A stretch of 13,377 nt of DNA from assembly GCA_964441445.1 (NCBI GenBank), contig CAYTYO010000019.1, forward strand, positions 1-13,377. Reading direction: 5' to 3'. The position numbers were made by a program, and so were the translations under genes. The DNA is from XYB1-FULL-44-23 sp964441445. GTDB lineage: Bacteria > Patescibacteriota > Microgenomatia > CAZETR01 > Amesbacteraceae. Positions within the stretch are counted from its first letter, which is position 1; the number at the start of each line of letters is the position of its first letter. This document shows, piece by piece, positions 7,288 to 13,377 of the stretch. The notes below the pieces were generated by a model. That model did no database searches. It saw only the letters and a program-made list of their open reading frames with translations, and had not been told where the DNA came from.

Positions 7288-8769
7288 ATGTTTAAAAAAA
7301 TTCACTCCATCCCGATTTTTATGCTTATAGTCCTGATCATCGGCATTTTTATGCGCGGCTACGAGTTAAAAGAACGGTTTCTTTACGGACACGATAATGA
7401 TCTGTCCTCCTGGATAATAAAAGACGTGGTTGTTGATCATCATTTCAGATTAATTGGTCAGCTTACCTCAGCCCCGGGAATTTTCATTGGTCCGCTGTTT
7501 TATTATTCTCTCATTCCTTTTTACCTTGCAGGAGGCATGGATCCGGCCTCCGGACTTTACCTGTCACTACTTATCGGTCTTGTTTCCATTGCCAGTCTCT
7601 ATTGGGTTGTCGGCCGTCTTCACTCACCCGCTGCCGGAAAAATAAGTTCACTTCTTTATGCGGGATCGGAGCTGATTTCGAGGACTGAACGCGAAGTCGT
7701 TCCGACAACCCCGGTCATGCTTTGGTCTATTTGGTGTTACTACGCCGTCAACTTGGTCTTTCGGGGTGAAAAAAAAGGCTTTATCATCGCCGCCGTCTTA
7801 TTTGCCTTAGTCTGGCACATCAATCTGGCCTTAATCCTTCTCGCCCCCATTTTTGTCGTCGGTTTTTTCTCCGCTCGCCCCCGGTTTAAGTTCTCGGATC
7901 TAATCCTTCCGGCCGTAACCTTCATCATTCTATCCGCACCGTTACTGATTTTTGAAGTTCGCCACGGTTTTATTCAAACCCGGGCGTTAACCCAAACCCT
8001 GGTTTCTGCCGGAGAAACGACTGTTTCTGTGCCGTTGGTGGAGAAAATCTCCCATGTAGTTTTTTATGCGCATAAGAATGCTAATCATATTTTTCTTGAT
8101 AACGGTAACGAACAAGGTCTGTGGATACTGCCGACAATTTTGATTATCGGTTTTGGCTTATTACTGTTGTTTAAAAAATTACCTCGGTATTTGGGACTAG
8201 TCTTTATTCTCTGGATGGGTTTATTTATTTTCTTCTTTACCTACCATCCCATCAATCTATCGGAATATTATCTCAACGGCATGAATATATTTTGGTTAAT
8301 TATTGCCGGTGTTTTGCTTTCCGTAATGTTTAAAACTAAGCTGCTGCGTCCGTTATCTTTACTGATTTTAACCGGCTATCTTTTTGCCAACCTATCATCA
8401 TTTTTAACCTCTCCCATAAACGCCAGCGGCTACTATCCCCGTCGCGCCATAGTTGATTTTATTGCCGCAGATGCCCGTTCACACGGATACCCTTGTGTTT
8501 CGGTTTCCTACATCACCAGTCCGGGCAATGAATTGGGCTATAGATACTTGTTTTATTTACAAAACCTTCACGTCAATCAACCCAAAAGCGGTTCCCCTGT
8601 TTATTCGATTGTTTTTCCGCATTCCCTCGTCGATCGTTTGGACAAAACTTTCGGCGCTCTGGGTTTGATCTATCCGGACTACGCTAGTTATTCGCCGGAA
8701 GCTGTTAAACTTAGTTGTGCAGGGGATAATGCCAACCTGACTGATCCCATGTTTGGGTTCACTAAATAA
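7288..8769 (+). CDS. GT-C membrane glycosyltransferase (PMT/GT39-like), divergent HDND motif
   Basis: Starting at the ATG at 7288, four bases after the previous stop, the product is 493 residues (MFKKIHSIPIFML). Another ATG at 7284 is out of frame. The first outer loop has GHDNDLSSW (His35-Asp36-Asn37-Asp38), so the Asp is kept but Glu is replaced by Asn. IGPLFYYSLIP follows at 67-77, again 32 residues after the Asp. The counterpart of SWNPNVMP is the weaker EVVPTTPV. Several further helices lead to a soluble tail of about 90 residues with GYRYLFYL (417-424) and two cysteines, one early in the tail (YPCVSV) and one near the end (LSCAG). It is a diverged paralog of the two genes before it. The degraded motif may mean altered specificity or reduced catalysis; the sequence cannot tell. 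No ribosome binding site is visible. Its TAA shares one base with the next ATG. Confidence 0.82.
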   Translation: MFKKIHSIPIFMLIVLIIGIFMRGYELKERFLYGHDNDLSSWIIKDVVVDHHFRLIGQLTSAPGIFIGPLFYYSLIPFYLAGGMDPASGLYLSLLIGLVSIASLYWVVGRLHSPAAGKISSLLYAGSELISRTEREVVPTTPVMLWSIWCYYAVNLVFRGEKKGFIIAAVLFALVWHINLALILLAPIFVVGFFSARPRFKFSDLILPAVTFIILSAPLLIFEVRHGFIQTRALTQTLVSAGETTVSVPLVEKISHVVFYAHKNANHIFLDNGNEQGLWILPTILIIGFGLLLLFKKLPRYLGLVFILWMGLFIFFFTYHPINLSEYYLNGMNIFWLIIAGVLLSVMFKTKLLRPLSLLILTGYLFANLSSFLTSPINASGYYPRRAIVDFIAADARSHGYPCVSVSYITSPGNELGYRYLFYLQNLHVNQPKSGSPVYSIVFPHSLVDRLDKTFGALGLIYPDYASYSPEAVKLSCAGDNANLTDPMFGFTK

Positions 8770-9533
8770 TGCCTATGAAAAATAATTCCGCCATCTACCT
8801 TTCAGTCATTATTCCTGCGTTTAATGAAGCCGAAAATTTTCAAAGAGGCGGTCTTTCCCGCGTATATGACTATCTCTCCTCCGTGGATTATTCCTGGGAA
8901 ATTCTCCTCGTCAATGACGGCTCAACCGACGCCACTTTTGATCTGGCTTCCGAATTTGCAGCAGGTCATAAAGGCGTAATTGTTGTTAACAACCCGCATC
9001 AGGGGAAAGCCGCCACAATTATTTCCGGCGCCAAAAAAAGCCGCGGTCAGATAATTCTTTTCAGTGATATGGATCAGGCTACCCCGATTAGTGAAGTTGA
9101 AAAATTCTTCCCCGAATTCAAACGCGGCTCTAATGTGGTTATCGGTTCCCGTTCCGGCCGGAAAGGTGCCCCGTTGTATCGCCGGGTCTTAGCTTACGGC
9201 ATGGTTTTTGTCCGTACCCTTTTACTCAACCTTCCGTATCACGATACCCAATGTGGTTTCAAAGCTTTTGATCGCGCCTCAGCCGATCGTCTTTTCGATT
9301 TGCTTACGGTTATTCACCCTCCGGCAGCCATTTCCGGGCCTGCGGTTAACCCCGGTTTTGACGTCGAGTTGCTTTATCTGGGTCGCAAACTCGGTTTGAA
9401 AATTGCCCAGGTTCCGGTTGAATGGCATCATCAGGACAGCCAGCGGGTTTCCTTCGTCAAGGACGCTATTGGCGGGCTGCGTGAACTTTTATATATCCGT
9501 TGGCGGTCACTTACCGGAGGCTACAAACTGTGA
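8769..9533 (+). CDS. Soluble GT2 glycosyltransferase, dolichyl-phosphate beta-glucosyltransferase (ALG5)-like
   Basis: The 254-residue product has LSVIIPAFNEAENF (11-24), LLVNDGST (46-53), FSDMDQATP (98-106; DMD at 100-102), DTQCGFKAF (159-167), NPGFDVELL (194-202) and VPVEWHHQ (215-222). 'DxDxAT' followed by QCGFK and a VPVEW strand is the ALG5-like pattern, as opposed to the DPM1 pattern of the first gene. The likely reaction is UDP-glucose (or another UDP-sugar) plus polyprenyl phosphate to polyprenyl-P-sugar on the cytosolic face. No membrane helix or GtrA domain is attached, so a separate flippase would be needed. ATG 8769 overlaps the previous stop by one base (TAATG); ATG 8775 is an equally possible start. 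It sits between two sets of GT-C genes, as expected of a donor enzyme for them. The identity of the sugar is inferred from family only. Confidence 0.88.
   Translation: MPMKNNSAIYLSVIIPAFNEAENFQRGGLSRVYDYLSSVDYSWEILLVNDGSTDATFDLASEFAAGHKGVIVVNNPHQGKAATIISGAKKSRGQIILFSDMDQATPISEVEKFFPEFKRGSNVVIGSRSGRKGAPLYRRVLAYGMVFVRTLLLNLPYHDTQCGFKAFDRASADRLFDLLTVIHPPAAISGPAVNPGFDVELLYLGRKLGLKIAQVPVEWHHQDSQRVSFVKDAIGGLRELLYIRWRSLTGGYKL
9516..9520 (+). promoter_or_regulatory. Shine-Dalgarno site for the GTG-started gene at 9530
   Basis: GGAGG ends nine bases before the GTG at 9530. It is the only strong, well-spaced ribosome binding site seen at any start in the window, and it supports GTG 9530 over other in-frame starts such as the one at 9500. 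Confidence 0.7.
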
Positions 9534-10810
9534 ACAAAAAACTCATCTATTTAACCATTACCATTCTGGCGATTGCCGGTTTTGTCCGTGCCTATAATCT
9601 CAACTCACTTCCGGTTTTTGCCGATGAGTCCATCTANNNNNNNNNNNNNNNNNNNNNNNNNNNNNNNNNNNNNNNNNNNNNNNNNNNNNNNNNNNNNNNN
9701 NNNNNNNNNNNNNNNNNNNNNNNNNNNNNNNNNNNNCTGCTGGCGCTTCGTTTGCAGCGTTGGGATATGTCTATGCTGGCCGGCTTTACCTTGGGCTTTG
9801 CCTGGCTGACCAAATCACCGGCCATTTTTTTGTTTGCACTTCTGCCCCTTCTGATCCTACCCGCAGTAGAAGCCCGGCTGACCAAAAAACGCGTTTTGGT
9901 TTCACTGGGTCTATTGGCCACAACTTACGTCATCGCTTTTGTCATGTACAACATTTTGAGATTAGGTCCGGAATTTCACATGATCGCCCTGCGCAATAAA
10001 GATTATGTACTTTCCCTTACCGAAGTCCTGAAACATCCGACCGATCCCTTAATTCCACATCTGCGCGATTCATTCAATTTCTATCTGTATCTCGCAACTC
10101 CGTTAGGTTTGGCCCTGGCCATTTTAGGCTTAATCGAAGGTTATGCCAACCATTGGCGTCAACGCCTGGTTCTGGCTGCCTGGTGGCTGATTCCGGTTTT
10201 TGCCATGTCCTTCATGGCTAAAACTTTGACTGCCCGCTACTTACTTTTTTCCGCTCCGTTTGCTGTTATCTTGGTCTCACATGCTATTTGGCATTTCGGC
10301 GATCGCACTAAAAAACATTTCCTCGCCCTGTCCGCGCTTGGCCTGATCCTGGCCTTATCGGTAGGCTTTGATTTTCTCCTCATCACCAACCCTCAATCCG
10401 TACCCCTACCTCGGATTGAACGTGCAGGTTATCTGGAACAATGGACTGCCGGCTACGGTATCAAAGAAGCTGCAAATTCCATCCGTCAGTCCGCACTTTC
10501 CGGATCCGTTCTTGTCGGTTCCGAAGGTTTCTTTGGCACTCCGTTTTCCGCTTTACAGATGTATCTTAACGACCTGCCTCAGGTCAGAGTAATCGGCATC
10601 GGTCAGAATATCAGCGGTATTGATAGCCGCCTCACCAACTCATTAGTTGATAACCAGGTATTTTTCGTCGCCAACTCTTCCCGCATGTTGGCCTCTCCCG
10701 AGCAGCTGAACTTGGAATTACTTTCGGCCTACCCCAAAGCGACAGCTCCGGATGGAAACAAAGAATACCTCATATTTGCCCGGGTTAAACCTCTGCCGGT
10801 AAATCGCTGA
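9530..10810 (+). CDS. GT-C (GT39-like) membrane glycosyltransferase interrupted by assembly gap
   Basis: GTG 9530 overlaps the preceding TGA by four bases and has GGAGG upstream. The first 35 residues (MNKKLIYLTITIL..., LPVFADESI) are a typical GT39 beginning: one helix, then the acidic Asp-Glu (32-33) of the first outer loop. Sequence is then unknown for the N run. It resumes with RLQRWDMSMLAGFTLGFAWL and TKSPA, several helices, and a soluble tail with GSEGFFGTPFSALQMYLNDL and VFFVANSSRMLASPEQL, a tail I recall from Patescibacteria GT39 proteins. Because helices two to about five are missing, the true protein should be around 500-550 residues, not the 427 obtained by counting N. Both halves fit one gene, but joining of two related genes by the assembler cannot be excluded. 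Expected role: transfer of a sugar from a lipid phosphosugar to an outer acceptor. Confidence 0.78.
   Translation: MNKKLIYLTITILAIAGFVRAYNLNSLPVFADESIXXXXXXXXXXXXXXXXXXXXXXXXXXXXXXXXXXLLALRLQRWDMSMLAGFTLGFAWLTKSPAIFLFALLPLLILPAVEARLTKKRVLVSLGLLATTYVIAFVMYNILRLGPEFHMIALRNKDYVLSLTEVLKHPTDPLIPHLRDSFNFYLYLATPLGLALAILGLIEGYANHWRQRLVLAAWWLIPVFAMSFMAKTLTARYLLFSAPFAVILVSHAIWHFGDRTKKHFLALSALGLILALSVGFDFLLITNPQSVPLPRIERAGYLEQWTAGYGIKEAANSIRQSALSGSVLVGSEGFFGTPFSALQMYLNDLPQVRVIGIGQNISGIDSRLTNSLVDNQVFFVANSSRMLASPEQLNLELLSAYPKATAPDGNKEYLIFARVKPLPVNR
9637..9736. other. Assembly gap of exactly 100 N
   Basis: There are exactly 100 N, the customary placeholder for a gap of unknown size. Preservation of the frame across it is chance. 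Comparison with the Asp-to-TKSP spacing in the gene at 958-2037 (138 residues) suggests about 110 residues, or some 330 bases, are really missing. Confidence 0.95.
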
Positions 10811-10811
10811 T

Positions 10812-12458
10812 ATGAAACGGTTGTTTATTATTTTCCTTCTCATCCTGCCGGCCTTTTCCTGGTTACTTCAACCGGGATACTTCACCATGCATGACGATCT
10901 TCAGACTGTCCGTCAGTTGGAAATGGATAATTGTTTCAAAGACGGCCAACTTCCCTGTCGCTGGAGCAAAAACCTAGGTTACGGATTTGGCTATCCGCTT
11001 TTTAACTTTTATCCTCCGGTTCCGTATCTGCTGGGTCAGGTTTACCGGTCCTTCGGATTAGCCTATGTCGATGTGATCAAAGCCGTTGGTATAACCGGAT
11101 TTATTCTCACTGCTTATTTCATGTATTTACTGGGGGTTGATCTCTGGGGCAAACGCGGCGGATTAATTTCCACCCTTATTTATACCTATGCTCCGTATCA
11201 TTCCGTCGACTTTTATGTCCGTGGAGCCATGAATGAGTTTTGGGCCATGGCTTTTTATCCGGCCATTTTTCTTTGTCTGTATCGTCTAATAAAAACTAAC
11301 AAATTTCGTTATGTCCCTTTAACCGCGCTCTCGGTTGCCGGACTGATGCTTTCGCACAATCCCATGTTGATGATCTTTACTCCGGTCGCTCTGGCTTGGA
11401 CTGGTTACTGGCTTTGGCAGCAAAAATCCCTTCGCTCTTTTTCTAAACTGGCAGCATCTGCCATATTGGCTTTCGGTTTGGCTGCATTCTTCACCCTGCC
11501 TGTTCTGTTTGAACAAAGATTTGCCCATGTTGAAACCTTAACGATCGGTTACTTTAATTTTCTCGCCCACTTTCTGGATTTAAATCAGATTTTCTTTCGC
11601 ATTAACTGGGGATATGGTGAATCAATTCTGGGCTCGGGTGATACGATGAGTTTTGCCCTTGGATATCTCCAGTGGATCCTGCCCGGATTAGGTCTGTTGG
11701 GCATTCTGCTTTTGCCCAAATTCAGAAAGTTTTTACCCCTGGCCGGATTGTTGACCTTCTGCGTATTGGGGGCCTTGTTTATGGCCCATTCCAAATCTAC
11801 ACCGCTTTGGCTCAAACTTCCTCCAGTCCAGTTTCTGCAATTTCCCTGGCGGTTCCTTACACTAGCTGTTTTTTCAGCTTCAGTTCTGGCAGGGATGTTC
11901 GGTCTGTTCATCGCTCATCCAAAATACCAACCGATGTTAAGTATTGTGATTGTTTTAACGCTGATTTTAAACGCCAACTATTTTCGTCCGCGCGCTTGGT
12001 ACGCCGACATGACGGATGCCAGAAAGTTTTCCGGAGATTCCTGGCGCTGGCAGATCACCGGCAGTATTTTTGATTACTTGCCCATTTACGCTCCGCTTCC
12101 TCCGCGTGATCCGGCAGGCGGGGATATTGGCTTTACTTCCGGATCCGGGAAATACACCACCCTTGAAAAAAACAGCCGCAGACAGCTTTATTCAATTGAA
12201 GTAAGTTCTCCGCAAAGTACCGTCGAAATTCAAACTTTTTATTTTCCCGGTTGGCGGGTTTTTGTAGATGGTCAGGAAGTTAAAATTGATCCGCGTCGTG
12301 ATCCGCTTCTTGGCCGGATGCAGATTGATTTGACTGCCGGAACCCATCAGGTAGAAGCCGTGTTTACCAACACGCCAATCCGCAGCGTTGGTAATACAGT
12401 TTCTTTAATAAGCTGGATATTGGTAATCGGTTTGCTCGTATATTGGCGTCGTCGTTGA
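10812..12458 (+). CDS. PTPS-related multi-pass membrane protein with YfhO-like C-terminal domain
   Basis: The 548-residue protein begins with a helix followed by MHDDLQTVRQ (HDD at 27-29) and LPCRW (47-51), then APYHSVDFYVRGAMNE (127-142), LSHNP (180-184), LQFPWR (342-347), DYLPIYAP (421-428) and a soluble beta-type domain with YFPGWRVFVDG (477-487), ending in a last helix and WRRR. The same motifs occur in the same order in the minus-strand gene at 2021-3634, so the two are paralogs, though clearly diverged. The family is GT-C-like and often sits beside polyprenyl-phosphate glycosyltransferases; its biochemical activity is not established. The start is ATG 10812, one base after the previous TGA, with no ribosome binding site; the stop shares one base with the next ATG (TGATG). 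It belongs to the plus-strand operon. Confidence 0.83.
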   Translation: MKRLFIIFLLILPAFSWLLQPGYFTMHDDLQTVRQLEMDNCFKDGQLPCRWSKNLGYGFGYPLFNFYPPVPYLLGQVYRSFGLAYVDVIKAVGITGFILTAYFMYLLGVDLWGKRGGLISTLIYTYAPYHSVDFYVRGAMNEFWAMAFYPAIFLCLYRLIKTNKFRYVPLTALSVAGLMLSHNPMLMIFTPVALAWTGYWLWQQKSLRSFSKLAASAILAFGLAAFFTLPVLFEQRFAHVETLTIGYFNFLAHFLDLNQIFFRINWGYGESILGSGDTMSFALGYLQWILPGLGLLGILLLPKFRKFLPLAGLLTFCVLGALFMAHSKSTPLWLKLPPVQFLQFPWRFLTLAVFSASVLAGMFGLFIAHPKYQPMLSIVIVLTLILNANYFRPRAWYADMTDARKFSGDSWRWQITGSIFDYLPIYAPLPPRDPAGGDIGFTSGSGKYTTLEKNSRRQLYSIEVSSPQSTVEIQTFYFPGWRVFVDGQEVKIDPRRDPLLGRMQIDLTAGTHQVEAVFTNTPIRSVGNTVSLISWILVIGLLVYWRRR

Positions 12459-13377
12459 TGAAAAAAATATTGCTCATCATCACCGCTCTCGTTTTGGTAA
12501 TTACTTCTTACTTCCATCGCGCTAATTCCATGTCGCTGCATTTTGTTGATGAGGAGGACAATTTTGTCTTAGCTAAATATTTGCTTTCCGGCCACACTCT
12601 CTATTCGGATTTATATTCGCAGCATCAGCCCCTGCCGTACATATTAAGTGCCGGGGTGCAGTTTGTTACGAGCCCTAACTCACTTTACGAGCTGATTATC
12701 CGCCATCGGGAGTTTGTTATTGCCGTCTCAGCGCTGTTTTCCTTGGGGTTAGTCTGGGTTTACGGTTGGCCGGGCCTCGCTTTTATCCTGGTTTTCGAAC
12801 CGGCAAAATCCTTACTGCTGGGAAATTTATATTTAGCCGAAAGTCTTTCTGTTTACCCGTTGGTTTTTTTAATCGGAGAATTATTTACCCACAAAAAACC
12901 CTTCCGTATCCCGCTCCTCGTGCTTGGATTTCTATATTCCTGGGTAGCCCTATCCTTGGCTCCGCTTTGGCCATTACTTATCCTGATTGCAGCCATCTTT
13001 GTTTATAGGTGGCGGACTAACTATCGTAACTATGTTTATTTTGCTCTCGGTGCTCTGCCGCTTTTTATTCTCTGCCTCATTTTTTCGTCTCCGGCTGATT
13101 ATCTGCGCACAATTTTCTTCGACAATTTGCGCTACTATTTACCCGCCGATCCGACCCGAATTACCGGAGCGACACTCTGGCGCAGTTTTCTGTCCCCGTT
13201 TTTAGCGTTTATTAATCCGGTGACTGCATCATTGCGTCTAGAACAGCTATTTTCGGCAGCCTTAATTGCACTGGCTGTTTTCCGTAAAAAATGTTTTTCT
13301 GACCGCTGGTTATTAGTTTTTACAGTCTTGGGTTTGGCCAACATCCGCTTTATTGCCCCCGGAAATGAGTATTACTC
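12458..13377 (+). CDS. GT-C (GT39-like) membrane glycosyltransferase, 3' partial
   Basis: Starting at the ATG at 12458, which overlaps the previous TGA, the frame stays open to the right edge: 306 complete codons and no stop. The protein begins MKKILLIITALVLVITSYFH, a signal-anchor helix, then HFVDEEDNFVLAKYLLSG with Asp31-Glu32 in the first outer loop, and DLYSQHQPLPYIL (51-63), the usual GT39 'D-x-x-x-x-H-x-P-L-x-Y' block. Several further helices follow, with a short FDNLRYYLPADPTR loop near residues 221-234. The DE motif is intact, unlike in two of the earlier paralogs. The visible part lacks the C-terminal helices and any soluble tail. Expected role: transfer from a polyprenyl phosphosugar to an extracytoplasmic acceptor. 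It is the seventh gene of the coupled plus-strand series. Confidence 0.82.
   Translation, partial: MKKILLIITALVLVITSYFHRANSMSLHFVDEEDNFVLAKYLLSGHTLYSDLYSQHQPLPYILSAGVQFVTSPNSLYELIIRHREFVIAVSALFSLGLVWVYGWPGLAFILVFEPAKSLLLGNLYLAESLSVYPLVFLIGELFTHKKPFRIPLLVLGFLYSWVALSLAPLWPLLILIAAIFVYRWRTNYRNYVYFALGALPLFILCLIFSSPADYLRTIFFDNLRYYLPADPTRITGATLWRSFLSPFLAFINPVTASLRLEQLFSAALIALAVFRKKCFSDRWLLVFTVLGLANIRFIAPGNEYY

Noticed and set aside
7288..8769. Pseudogene status for the GT-C with the HDND motif
   Set aside because: The frame is intact over 493 residues, spacing of motifs matches the paralogs exactly, and the start and stop are coupled to neighbours.
12766..13008. Small ORFs at 12766-13008 and 12987-13205 as separate genes at the right edge
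   Set aside because: They are out of frame with the longer GT39-like gene that runs from 12458 through the edge and explains the whole stretch.
1..13377. Oligosaccharyltransferase (STT3/PglB) among the multi-pass proteins
   Set aside because: No WWDYG-type motif is visible in any of them.
1..13377. Recoded TGA (code 25, Gracilibacteria-like)
   Set aside because: Five genes end at TGA directly at or next to the following start or in a coupled overlap, and no conserved protein reads through a TGA.

Overview
The window looks like a metagenome-assembled scaffold from a Candidate Phyla Radiation (Patescibacteria) bacterium, most likely in or near the Microgenomates. This placement rests on recalled family resemblance of the membrane glycosyltransferases, extreme gene packing, mid-range GC, and a run of exactly 100 N. 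No taxonomic marker gene is present, so it is an inference. Five genes end in TGA and none has an in-frame TGA, so the standard bacterial code applies and the TGA=Gly lineages (Gracilibacteria/Absconditabacteria) are unlikely.

Every recognisable gene belongs to membrane glycan assembly. Positions 1-957 (+) hold the end of a polyprenyl-phosphate mannose synthase-like GT2 enzyme with a GtrA-type membrane domain. Positions 958-3634 (-) hold two multi-pass proteins: a short GT-C glycosyltransferase and a large protein of the '6-pyruvoyl-tetrahydropterin synthase-related' membrane family. From 3664 to the right edge (+) runs a tightly coupled series of seven genes: a GT2/GT-C fusion, two related GT-C proteins, a soluble ALG5-like GT2, a GT-C broken by an assembly gap, a second PTPS-related membrane protein, and a GT-C running off the window.

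The proposed logic follows known GT2/GT-C pathways. The GT2 enzymes (three, of different subtypes) would load sugars from nucleotide donors onto a polyprenyl phosphate on the cytosolic face. GtrA-like parts may help move the lipid-sugar across the membrane. The GT-C enzymes (six clear ones, plus two PTPS-related proteins that are probably GT-C-like) would transfer the sugars to acceptors outside. No acceptor, polymer flippase, oligosaccharyltransferase or nucleotide-sugar synthesis gene is visible, so the final glycan is unknown.

Non-coding DNA is almost absent: 29-30 bases between divergent genes at 3634/3664, 4 bases at 7284-7287, 1 base at 10811, and the N gap. Stop codons of the convergent genes at 957/958 touch. 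I see no tRNA, rRNA, CRISPR, insertion sequence or intrinsic terminator. The most interesting points are the GT2/GT-C fusion, the three-paralog series with a drifting acidic motif at fixed spacing and a shared C-terminal module, and the minimal divergent promoter.
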